A stretch of DNA of 64,000 bases, from positions 868,168-932,167 of the forward strand of contig NZ_NBYX01000001.1 of the NCBI RefSeq assembly GCF_002099195.1. Direction: 5' to 3'. Positions 56,543 through 64,000 of the stretch are shown here, one piece after another. The notes beneath the pieces were generated by a model. That model saw only the letters and a list, made by a program, of their open reading frames with translations. It did not search any database and was not told the origin of the DNA. A program made the position numbers and the translations under genes. This DNA comes from Burkholderia puraquae. Lineage in GTDB: Bacteria > Pseudomonadota > Gammaproteobacteria > Burkholderiales > Burkholderiaceae. Position 1 is the stretch's first letter; each line of letters opens with the position of its first letter.

Positions 56543-57143
56543 CGATCTTTTCTCCATCGATCGTTTTCCCCGGCATTGCGCATGCCGGACCGGCGTACTG
56601 AATGCTTTGCAAGGAACGTGCCTTGCACGATCCCCCTCGATATCCCCCCGTTTTTACGTCGCGCCAGGCACGCCCGCGCGGCATTGCGCACCACAACGGT
56701 GCAACCCCGGACGCGACGAGCGACTGCGGTGCGCCGCAAACGCGCACGGCCCATGCTGCGCCGCGTCTTACGAACATAGTTCCCCCGCGTGTCATGAATG
56801 CGCAATCTGCACTGCACAAAAAAAACGGCCTGCCCGGGCACCGGGCCACCGGAACGACGGGACGGAAAGGCGGGCCGGCACGTACACGGCGCAACCGGCC
56901 CTGGGGGAAGTACCGTCTGCGGCGGCACCGGCAGTTCGACGCGGTGAACTGTCCGGTTAGCCGGGTCCGGCACCTCAACGCTATGCAGCCGTAATCCCGC
57001 CGACAACGCCCATGCATATTTCGACTGACACCTATCGAAAAAAAACATCGGGCCGGTCGGCGCAAGGCGCGGTACGCTAGAAAATTGGTGCAGCGAAGCG
57101 ACGCCGCCTTTCAGGCACCCGACTATAAAAAGCGAAGATCGAA
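56543..57143. other. Divergent intergenic region, no gene supported
   Basis: About 600 bases between the ATP-grasp block and a LysR gene. The frames present (for example minus strand 56539-57210) are Cys/Arg-rich without homology or ribosome sites. A run of A's at about 56818-56826 and the AT-rich segment 57039-57085 are the most promoter-like parts. No repeat or RNA gene was recognised. Confidence 0.5.
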
Positions 57144-58145
57144 ATGGAAGCAAAGTGGCTGGAAGATTTCCTGAGCCTTGCGGATACCAAGAGCTTTTCC
57201 CGGGCCGCACGTCACCGGCACCTCACGCAGTCGGCATTCAGCAGACGAATTGCCGCACTCGAAACCTGGATGGACGCGAAGCTGGTCGACCGCAGCATCA
57301 ACCCGATCACGCTGACGCCGGCCGGCCAGATGTTCCGCGGGCTCGCCGCGGACATCCTGCGCAGCATGTATGCGGCGCGCAATCTCGTGAACGGCTACGA
57401 CCAGTTCGCGGCCAGCGACCAGGTCGTGCGTTTCGCGGTCGCCCATACGCTCGTCTTCACGCTGTTTCCCGAATGGCTCAAGCAGCTCAACGGCGAGGTC
57501 GGCCACGTGACCGCCCGCGTCAACGCGGTGAACGTGCCGGAAGGCGTGCAGCAGCTCGTCGAAGGTGAATGCGACCTGCTGCTCGGCTATCACCATCCGC
57601 AGCTGCCGATCGTGCTCGACCCGAACCACTTCCCGTTCGTCAGCCTCGGCGTCGAGCGGATCCTGCCCGTGTCGACGCCCGACGCGCGCGGCAAGCCCGT
57701 GTTCCAGCTGCCGGGCACCCCCGATGCACCGTTGCCGCTGCTCGCGTATTCGTCGGGCGCGTTTCTCGGCAACATCGTCGAGATGCTGCTGCTGAATGCC
57801 ACCGAGCCGTATGTGCTGCACCGGTGCTTCGAGACGCACATGTCCGAGGCATTGAAGGGCATGGTCGTGGCCGGGCACGGGATCGGCTGGCTGCCGGAGA
57901 GCTGCGTCGAGAAGGAACTCGCGGAAGGCACGCTCGTATGCGCGGGTTCCGGCGACTGGATCACCGAGCTCGAAATCCGCCTGTACCGGTCGGCGCGCAA
58001 GCGCGGGCTCGCGGCCGAGCAACTGTGGACATACATCATGAACCGGCCGCACGCGGCGGTCGCAGGTGCTGCAGCCGGCGCGGCCGAACCAGCGGCCGCG
58101 CCGGCAATGCGCATCGCGCGGCGCAGCGCGGGCGGCAGCCGCTGA
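57144..58145 (+). CDS. LysR-family regulator, HypT (YjiE)-like
   Basis: The 333-residue protein opens MEAKWLEDFLSLADTKSFSR, then LTQSAFSRRIAALETWM, close to the N-terminus of E. coli HypT/YjiE, the hypochlorite-responsive LysR protein. The effector domain follows, and the last 35 residues are an Ala/Arg-rich tail. HypT senses through methionine oxidation; whether this protein does so cannot be shown from sequence. It is followed by a strong hairpin and then the pga leader. It might control the divergent amidoligase block or itself. Confidence 0.8.
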   Translation: MEAKWLEDFLSLADTKSFSRAARHRHLTQSAFSRRIAALETWMDAKLVDRSINPITLTPAGQMFRGLAADILRSMYAARNLVNGYDQFAASDQVVRFAVAHTLVFTLFPEWLKQLNGEVGHVTARVNAVNVPEGVQQLVEGECDLLLGYHHPQLPIVLDPNHFPFVSLGVERILPVSTPDARGKPVFQLPGTPDAPLPLLAYSSGAFLGNIVEMLLLNATEPYVLHRCFETHMSEALKGMVVAGHGIGWLPESCVEKELAEGTLVCAGSGDWITELEIRLYRSARKRGLAAEQLWTYIMNRPHAAVAGAAAGAAEPAAAPAMRIARRSAGGSR

Positions 58146-58148
58146 CCT

Positions 58149-58186
58149 TCGCGTTCGCGTCGTGTCCACCGACGACGCGAACGCGA
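58149..58186 (+). terminator. Long perfect hairpin after the LysR gene
   Basis: TCGCGTTCGCGTCG and CGACGCGAACGCGA form a 14-bp perfect stem with a 10-base loop, starting 4 bases after the LysR stop. No T-run follows. Confidence 0.6.
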
Positions 58187-58870
58187 GGACGGTTTGCAGC
58201 CATCCGGTGTGCGCATGCATCCGCGCCGCATCGTTTCCCGGCGAATGCGACCCTCTCTCCAGCAGCAAGCTTCTGCAGCAAGCGGCGATCCCGCTATCAC
58301 CTGAAAAATTACCGCCCCAGACCGGTAATCGTTATCAGAGGAATCGCAAACGTTTGCAGTTCCGGAATGAATTATTTCCGCCCGGCACAGTGCATCGGTA
58401 TTTTCTGTCTGATTATCAGGACAGACATAACCTGTTACAGAACAAATTAAAAGTTTCGATTTACCTGTAACAATCTAAAATACCAAAACGTCGCTGCCTC
58501 TTTCCATATTGTGCAATCTGTATCTGGATCGATATCGATTCGCCTGGAACACAGCCGCAAAAATTCCTTTTATCAGTCGTTATTTTTCGGCACGAATTTC
58601 GATACCCCCGACGTGGATCAATGCGTGCGGGATCATCGTTACCGAATCGCAATGTTCATATTTGGCAATATCGACTTTCTTCAGCGTTAAGAGAGTCGTA
58701 CGAATCCGTCGTTATCCTATTTAAATAATATATTTGAGCACCGTCCCATTCGGGCCACACGCGATTGTTGATTCAGAATCCATCGTGTATCAATAGCGTG
58801 TCGCAAAAAGAACGCTGGCAAATCTGACTCGGAATAAATGCTTGCCATTGATTCCGGACGGGAGGTTGCA
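58187..58870. promoter_or_regulatory. AT-rich leader of the pga locus
   Basis: From about 58290 to 58860 the sequence is markedly richer in A and T than any other stretch of the window and has no supported gene. It includes a perfect 12-base palindrome, GCAAACGTTTGC (58346-58357), and a hairpin, CTGTCTGATTATCAGGACAG (58405-58424). The likely role is a long regulatory region, possibly silenced by H-NS-like proteins, upstream of the exopolysaccharide genes. Confidence 0.55.
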
Positions 58871-59281
58871 ATGTCTTCCTCGTTTCGACAGCATGCTCGC
58901 CCTTTCCTGAGCGCCGTCATCTCCGCGCTCTGCATGAATGCGACGGCCCAGACGCCCGCGTCCGGGCCGGGAGACGGACGCTACGTGATCTCGTATATCT
59001 GCGGCGACGCGCGGATCGACGGCACGGCCCCGCTGCCCCCCGACGGCCGGCCGTACAACCTGGGCGTGTCGTTTGCGTCGGCCCAGACCGGACAGCCGCT
59101 CGCCAACGTGCAGGTGCGACTGCGGCGACATGGCCGCGTGCTCGTCGAATTCAACGCCTCCGGATCACGGTGCCTGTTCAGCGTGCCCGATGCAAGCTAC
59201 CGGGTCGAAGGAACGTACCAGGGGGCCACACAGTTCGCGATCGTGGAAACGGGCGTACTCACCACCCAGTTGCGATGGTAA
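58871..59281 (+). CDS. Small secreted hypothetical protein upstream of pga genes
   Basis: The 136-residue protein has a signal peptide ending near NATAQT (about residue 28). The beta-rich mature domain has two cysteines (YICGDAR and SRCLFS) that could form a disulfide, and reads like a small carboxypeptidase-regulatory-like or transthyretin-type sandwich (GQPLANVQVRLRRHG). ATG at 58871 follows GGGAGG. It is 63 bases upstream of the next gene and probably in the same operon as pgaA. I know no equivalent in E. coli pga. Confidence 0.65.
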   Translation: MSSSFRQHARPFLSAVISALCMNATAQTPASGPGDGRYVISYICGDARIDGTAPLPPDGRPYNLGVSFASAQTGQPLANVQVRLRRHGRVLVEFNASGSRCLFSVPDASYRVEGTYQGATQFAIVETGVLTTQLRW

Positions 59282-59344
59282 GCACCGCCTGAGCCCGCCC
59301 CGATCACGTCATTCACCGCACCGTATCGAATCGAGGAGCATCGC

Positions 59345-60157
59345 ATGACTCCCGTAGAACGACCGGAACACCCGGCCGCCCCCCAGCCGAAACCGTCCTG
59401 GGGACCGGGCAGGAACGCAGCACTCAGCTTCGTCGCATTTGCCACGATCTTCGGCCTTTTCGCCTATACCGAGCGGGATACGGCAGTCGGCCATCCAAGC
59501 GTGACACACGACATCTCCGGCGCGATCGGAGCCGCGGTCGGGAAGTACCGCAAGACGATCGTGACCATGGCCTCCCGCGCAACCGGCGCGTCCGGGACAT
59601 CCGGGGCATCCGGTGCTCCCGGGCCGGCGCCGACACGCGCGCAGGCCACGCCGCCCGCGCCGCCGACGCAGGTAGCGTCGGCTTCGGCCGCCCCCGAGGT
59701 ATCGACCGTGCCGCCCGTCACGCTCGCGCTCGCGCTCGAACCGGACGCCGCGCCGCGGCCCGCGCCCCGCACCGCCGCGAAACACCGGGCGTCGCCGCAT
59801 GCGCCGCCCGTGACACTCGCGGCCGGTACGCATGCGGCGACGGCCTACGGTCGCGCCGCCACGCGCCACGGCGCCGCGCATCGTGCGCCGCGTACCGAAA
59901 CACTGGCAGGCACGGGCAAGCGCATGGACGCCGTACCCAAGCCCCGGCCGTATGGCACCGACACCGCACACATGCAGACGGCAAGCATCACGCACGCGGA
60001 ACTGGAAAGCGCGCGTGCGCTGGCAAAGGCGCGCTCGTGCGCGGTCATCGATGAATGGAACTGCGTGGAGCAAAACGCGAGCCGCGCGCTCGCGATCGAC
60101 CCGAAAAACAGCGAATCGCGCGCGCTGCTCGGGCAAGCGATCCGCAATCGCCTGTAG
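59345..60157 (+). CDS. Membrane-anchored Pro/Ala-rich protein with TPR-like C-terminus
   Basis: The 270-residue protein has one transmembrane segment (ALSFVAFATIFGLFAY, about residues 25-40) after a short cytosolic tail. A long Ala/Pro/Thr-rich linker (about 78-200) follows, then a C-terminal domain with two cysteines (SCAVIDEWNCVEQNASRALAI) that looks like a single TPR-type repeat. It probably spans the periplasm. It lies about 105 bases before pgaA and after the small secreted gene, which suggests an envelope role in polysaccharide export. The family is unknown to me. Confidence 0.65.
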   Translation: MTPVERPEHPAAPQPKPSWGPGRNAALSFVAFATIFGLFAYTERDTAVGHPSVTHDISGAIGAAVGKYRKTIVTMASRATGASGTSGASGAPGPAPTRAQATPPAPPTQVASASAAPEVSTVPPVTLALALEPDAAPRPAPRTAAKHRASPHAPPVTLAAGTHAATAYGRAATRHGAAHRAPRTETLAGTGKRMDAVPKPRPYGTDTAHMQTASITHAELESARALAKARSCAVIDEWNCVEQNASRALAIDPKNSESRALLGQAIRNRL

Positions 60158-60262
60158 GCCGGCCCGGCATGACCGGGCCTCGCCTCCCGGCCGCGCGACG
60201 CGCAGCGGCGCTGCATCGTCGGGCATGCAACCGATGTGATCGTTACCTAGTGAGGACACACC

Positions 60263-62953
60263 GTGGACAACAATCGGAAACAACAATGCACCACCGTCGC
60301 TCCGTCCAACCGGCGGATCCTCCTGCATGCACCGCTGGTGTTGCTGCTCGTCGCGTCCGGCCCCTGCTTCTCCGCCGACGGCGATACGGAAGCCGGCCGC
60401 ATCAACGAAATCGCCGGGACCAACGGCGCGCCGGATGCGCCGCCGCGCGACATGCAGCCAACGGTCGTATCGATCCAGATTGCCCAGGCGATGGGCGCCC
60501 CGCCCCCTCATGCGCCGACGCCGATCGCGCAGGCTTCGGATGCGTCGATGCAGATCGCGCAGGCGTCGAACCCGCAGCCGCCGACCATGCCGACCATGGT
60601 CGTGGTGGAACCGGAGGCGCCGCAATCGGGCAACCCGGTGCCGGGCGCGCGATCGCCTGATACGCCGGCACCGGTCGCGCAGACGCCGGATGCGCCGATG
60701 CTGCTTGCGCAGGCCACGAACGCCCAACCGCCCGATGCGCCTGCACTTCCGGCCTCGACGATGTCCGACACGGCGGCGTCCCCTTCGCCTGCGCCGGTCG
60801 TGCCGACGCCGGACACCCCGCCCGAGGTCGCACAAGCCGCACCCACCGCGCCGTCGACTGCGCCGACACAAACTGCGCAGTCATCCGGCACCCCGATGCC
60901 GAACTCGCCTGCACCCGCTCCCCAGATGCCTGGCTCGGCACCGATGTCGCCCCCGGCGTCGAACTCGCCGACGCCCGGCGCCCAGCTGCCCGGTGAACCG
61001 ACACAACGATCGCAAGGCCCCGACGTCGAAACGCCGAATGCCCAGGCGCCGAACCTCCGTACCGCCGACGTCGAGACCGTGCGCAACGACGTGTTCGGCC
61101 TCGCGGCGAGCGGCGGCGCGATCAAGGCGCTCGACGAAGCAAAGGCGCGGCCCGATGCGTTCTCCGCCGTCGACATCGCGCAACTCGAAGAACTGTCGAT
61201 TCGCCAGCAGGTGCGCGGCGGACGCGACAAGTCGCGCTCGATGACGAGCACCGACCGCTTCGACGGGATCGACAGCGCACTGCACGCGGCGGACGATCTC
61301 GACAAGCGGATGCCGGCCACGCCCGAGTACACGCCGGTCAGGACGGCGCTCGCGGGCGACCGCACGGTCGCCTATGCGGCGCGCGGCGACATGGAGACGG
61401 CCGTCGCGACGTTCGAGACCATTCCGTCCAACGCGGAGATCTCGATCGATGCCCTGTCGGCCGTCGGCGACGCCTACCTGTATCTGAGCGAACCGGGCAA
61501 GGCCAACGCCGTCTACCAGCGCGCGCTGAAGCAGGCGACCGCATCGCCGACGGACCGCGCGACCCGCGGCTTCCAGTACGGTACGCGCACGCGCCCGATC
61601 GAACTGCGTGAAGGGCTGTTCTGGTCGTACGTCGACCAGGCACGCGCGGCGGACGCGAAGCAGGTGCTCGACGACATGGGCAACTCGCTGCCGCCGGTCA
61701 AAGAGGTGCAAAACGTCGGCCCCGAGGAAAGTGACTATCTGCGCTACTACCGGCTGCGCGCGCAATACCTGATCTTCACGGGGCACGTCGATCAAGGGAT
61801 CGCCGCGCTCGAAGAGCTCGAGAAGCAGGTGCCGTTCAACGCGGAGATCCGTGCCGCGCACGCCGACGCCGTGTCCGGCCAGGCGCATCCCCGCCAGGCG
61901 ATCGCGATGTATCGCGCGTCGCTGACCGACCACCCGGACAGCGTCGAGATGCTCGCGGGCCTCGGCCGTGCGTCGCTCACGGCAGACGACTACGCGAGCG
62001 CGAAGACCGTCGACCAGACCCTCGACAACACATTCCCGGACAGCGGTGCCGTGCGCACCTTCAAGCGCGACTACAAGGCGTATCGCAGCCCCGTGTTCAC
62101 GACCGACCTGAGCTTCGAGCACGGCAACAGCGCACTGGCCGACAACAGCTTCACGTCGGACAGCTACATCTATTCGCAACCGTTCGGCGACAACTGGCGC
62201 GTCTTCTCGCACACATTCTTCGGCCATGCGCAAACCGACGGCGGCAACGTCAGCCGCACGCGCACGGGCATCGGCGGCGACTACCGGCACGGGCCGCTCA
62301 CCGTGCAGGGCGAAGTCACGCGCTCGCTCGGCGGGGACGGCCGAACCGGCGGCCGCGGATCGATCGCATACGCGCTGAACGACTACTGGACGGTCAGCGG
62401 TGCGCTCGACACCAACGACAACTCGCTGCCGTGGAAAGCGTATGCCGCGCACATCTGGGGCCGCTCCGCGAACGTCTCGGTCGTGTATCGCCAGAACGAC
62501 CGTCGCGAGGTCAAGCTGAGCTACGGCGTGAGCCGCTACAGCGATTCGAACCTGCACCAGGAGATCGCGGCAACCGCCACGCAGCGTGTGTACACGACCG
62601 CCAACCAGCTCGTCAACGTATCGCTGGATCTCGGCACCGACAGCAACACGCGCCAGAACGCGCCCTACTTCAGCCCGGGCCGCGACTACGCGGCCGCGGC
62701 AACCGTCATGCACCAGCTGACGCTGTGGAAGAAGGGCGACATGGGGCTGCAGCAGCGCATCTCGGTGTCCGGCGGCGTGTACAACGAGCGCGGCTTCGGC
62801 ACCAGCCCGCTGTGGAGCGCGCGCCTCGAGCATGCGTGGACGTTCAAGCACGACATCACGCTGAGCTATGGCGTCGAGGTCAGCAGCCACGCATACGACG
62901 GCGAGCGCGAGCGCTCCGAAACCGGCTTCCTGTCGGTCAACCTGCCGTTCTAG
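60263..62953 (+). CDS. pgaA: PgaA-like poly-N-acetylglucosamine export porin
   Basis: The 896-residue protein has an N-terminal signal region, a long Pro/Ala/Gln-rich repeat segment (about residues 75-265), a TPR-type helical domain (about 270-600) and a C-terminal outer-membrane beta-barrel (about 605-896) ending in SVNLPF with a final Phe. This is the PgaA/HmsH layout, in which the TPR domain binds deacetylated poly-beta-1,6-N-acetylglucosamine and the barrel exports it. The gene is followed 16 bases later by a pgaB gene. E. coli PgaA is shorter and lacks the low-complexity segment. Confidence 0.85.
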   Translation: MDNNRKQQCTTVAPSNRRILLHAPLVLLLVASGPCFSADGDTEAGRINEIAGTNGAPDAPPRDMQPTVVSIQIAQAMGAPPPHAPTPIAQASDASMQIAQASNPQPPTMPTMVVVEPEAPQSGNPVPGARSPDTPAPVAQTPDAPMLLAQATNAQPPDAPALPASTMSDTAASPSPAPVVPTPDTPPEVAQAAPTAPSTAPTQTAQSSGTPMPNSPAPAPQMPGSAPMSPPASNSPTPGAQLPGEPTQRSQGPDVETPNAQAPNLRTADVETVRNDVFGLAASGGAIKALDEAKARPDAFSAVDIAQLEELSIRQQVRGGRDKSRSMTSTDRFDGIDSALHAADDLDKRMPATPEYTPVRTALAGDRTVAYAARGDMETAVATFETIPSNAEISIDALSAVGDAYLYLSEPGKANAVYQRALKQATASPTDRATRGFQYGTRTRPIELREGLFWSYVDQARAADAKQVLDDMGNSLPPVKEVQNVGPEESDYLRYYRLRAQYLIFTGHVDQGIAALEELEKQVPFNAEIRAAHADAVSGQAHPRQAIAMYRASLTDHPDSVEMLAGLGRASLTADDYASAKTVDQTLDNTFPDSGAVRTFKRDYKAYRSPVFTTDLSFEHGNSALADNSFTSDSYIYSQPFGDNWRVFSHTFFGHAQTDGGNVSRTRTGIGGDYRHGPLTVQGEVTRSLGGDGRTGGRGSIAYALNDYWTVSGALDTNDNSLPWKAYAAHIWGRSANVSVVYRQNDRREVKLSYGVSRYSDSNLHQEIAATATQRVYTTANQLVNVSLDLGTDSNTRQNAPYFSPGRDYAAAATVMHQLTLWKKGDMGLQQRISVSGGVYNERGFGTSPLWSARLEHAWTFKHDITLSYGVEVSSHAYDGERERSETGFLSVNLPF

Positions 62954-62968
62954 CAAGGAGATCGAGTA

Positions 62969-64000
62969 ATGCAATCCAGACGGACCTTCATGTGCGGATG
63001 CCTCGGTACGTTTGCCGCCTGTTCGCTGTTTCCTGGCGTGACCAATGCCAGGATGATCGACCTGCTGCCACCTTCCGACCCGGCCGACGGCAAGACGTTT
63101 CGCGTGATCTGCATGCACGACGTACGTGACAACCTGATGGCGTCGTTTTCCTCGAAGTCGGCGATGATCGACCCGTTCGCGGTCGATACCGGCACGCTGA
63201 CCGCGATCTTCTCGTGGCTGCAGACCAACAACTACCACACCATCACGGTCAAGCAGATCGAGGAGTCGCGGCACGGCGGCAAGCCGCTGCCGCCGCGCGC
63301 GGTGCTCCTCACGTTCGACGACGGTTTTCGCAGCCACTACACGAAGGTGCTGCCGCTGCTCGAGCGGTTCAAGTATCCGGCCGTGATGGGCATCGTGACC
63401 GCGTGGATCGATACACCGCCGGATACGCCGATCCGCATCAGCGACAAGGTCCAGGTGCCGCGCGACTACTTCATGTCGTGGGACGAGGTGAAAAAGGTCG
63501 GCCAGTCGCAGCTCGTCGAGCTCGGCTGCCACACGCACAACCTCCATCACGGCGCAGTCGCGAATCCGCAAGGCAACGAATTGCCGGCGACCACGTCGCA
63601 CCTCTATCTTCAAGACGAGAAGCGCTATGAAACCGACGCCGAATTCGAAGCGCGCGTGCACAACGACCTGCAGACATGCGTGCGGCAGATCCGCGAACGT
63701 ACCGGCATCGTCGCACGCTCGATGGTGTGGCCATACGGCGCGGAAAACCAGCCCGTGCGCACGATATCGACGTCGCTCGGCATGGACATCCAGTTCAGCC
63801 TCGATGCCGGCCCGAATACGCCGGACGTGCCGCTGGACCGGCTGCGGCGGATCCTGATGATGTACGACGTCGACATCGGCGGGTTCGAGCGCTCGATGCG
63901 CGAGCCGGCGTCGAACCGCGGCGACGTCGACGTGCCCGAGCGCACCGTGCAGGTCGATCTCGACCAGGTCTACGATCCGGATCCCGCGCGGCAGGAAGCG
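62969..64000 (+). CDS. pgaB: PgaB-like polysaccharide N-deacetylase (3' end outside window)
   Basis: Only the first 344 residues are present. The N-terminal export signal has a twin-Arg-like SRRTFM and a cysteine near residue 18 that may be lipidated. The deacetylase domain has D117 and D118 in LTFDDGFRS, and H188 and H193 in CHTHNLHHG. These match the metal-binding and catalytic residues of E. coli PgaB in identity and spacing. It partly deacetylates poly-N-acetylglucosamine before export. AAGGAG precedes the ATG. pgaC and pgaD are expected beyond the window edge. Confidence 0.88.
   Translation, partial: MQSRRTFMCGCLGTFAACSLFPGVTNARMIDLLPPSDPADGKTFRVICMHDVRDNLMASFSSKSAMIDPFAVDTGTLTAIFSWLQTNNYHTITVKQIEESRHGGKPLPPRAVLLTFDDGFRSHYTKVLPLLERFKYPAVMGIVTAWIDTPPDTPIRISDKVQVPRDYFMSWDEVKKVGQSQLVELGCHTHNLHHGAVANPQGNELPATTSHLYLQDEKRYETDAEFEARVHNDLQTCVRQIRERTGIVARSMVWPYGAENQPVRTISTSLGMDIQFSLDAGPNTPDVPLDRLRRILMMYDVDIGGFERSMREPASNRGDVDVPERTVQVDLDQVYDPDPARQEA

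Noticed and set aside
56539..57210. 223-residue minus-strand frame in the 56.5-57.1 kb gap
   Set aside because: Cys/Arg/Ser-rich, overlaps the start of the ATP-grasp gene and has no ribosome site or homology.
58405..58424. CTGTCTGATTATCAGGACAG read as a LexA box
   Set aside because: The half-sites are CTGT-N12-ACAG rather than N8, so spacing does not fit LexA; it is recorded as a hairpin only.
60881..63661. 926-residue open frame on the minus strand
   Set aside because: Antisense to pgaA and pgaB. Those genes have clear domains and ribosome sites; this frame has neither.

Overview
The window reads as a piece of a Burkholderia genome, most likely the cepacia complex and plausibly a secondary chromosome. 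It is high-GC DNA with long antisense shadow ORFs. It carries many catabolic and transport operons with their own LysR, MarR, MerR or ArsR regulators, and its protein sequences are typical of that genus. The species and replicon assignments are inference. No tRNA, rRNA, CRISPR array or intact insertion sequence was seen.

Layout. 1-7.2 kb: the end of a metallophosphoesterase, a di-haem cytochrome c peroxidase, a small gene behind two tandem LexA (SOS) boxes, a MocR regulator, and an ArsR/YeeE-YedE sulfur-transport operon. 5.8-12.1 kb: a complete 3-hydroxybenzoate/gentisate operon (gentisate dioxygenase, fumarylpyruvate hydrolase, maleylpyruvate isomerase, 3-hydroxybenzoate 6-hydroxylase, AAHS transporter) with a divergent LysR gene. 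12.2-21.5 kb: a hydroxyproline catabolic locus. One arm holds the epimerase and a three-part D-hydroxyproline dehydrogenase. The divergent arm holds the deaminase, permease, alpha-ketoglutarate semialdehyde dehydrogenase and an imine reductase. 21.8-28.8 kb: ilvD with a clear terminator, two envelope proteins, an RpoD-like sigma paralogue, a helix-hairpin-helix protein and an unknown membrane protein. 28.9-33.9 kb: MerR/DUF2938 and MarR/DHA2-efflux divergent pairs, then an acetate CoA-transferase.

34.5-41.9 kb: a seven-gene operon with its own sigma-70-like promoter and a strong double terminator. It encodes PEP mutase (fused to a nucleotidyltransferase), phosphonopyruvate decarboxylase and 2-aminoethylphosphonate transaminase. 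Alongside these are a second nucleotidyltransferase, a CDP-alcohol phosphatidyltransferase, an Fe(II)/2-oxoglutarate oxygenase and a YbhN-type membrane protein. Together they predict synthesis of 2-aminoethylphosphonate, its activation with a nucleotide, and transfer to a lipid or similar acceptor, possibly with hydroxylation. This is the best candidate in the window for an undescribed system.

42-45.6 kb: a secreted protein, an acyltransferase-3 protein, proline iminopeptidase and a small unknown gene. 45.7-56.5 kb: an 11-kb minus-strand block with two parallel sets of circularly permuted ATP-grasp, alpha-E and transglutaminase-like proteins, fused in one set and separate in the other, plus a giant DUF2126 transglutaminase. 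One transglutaminase has Ser where the catalytic Cys should be. 57.1-64 kb: a HypT-like LysR gene, a 0.7-kb AT-rich leader, two unknown envelope genes, and the start of a pga (poly-N-acetylglucosamine) operon. pgaA carries an unusual Pro/Ala-rich repeat domain, and pgaB runs off the window end.
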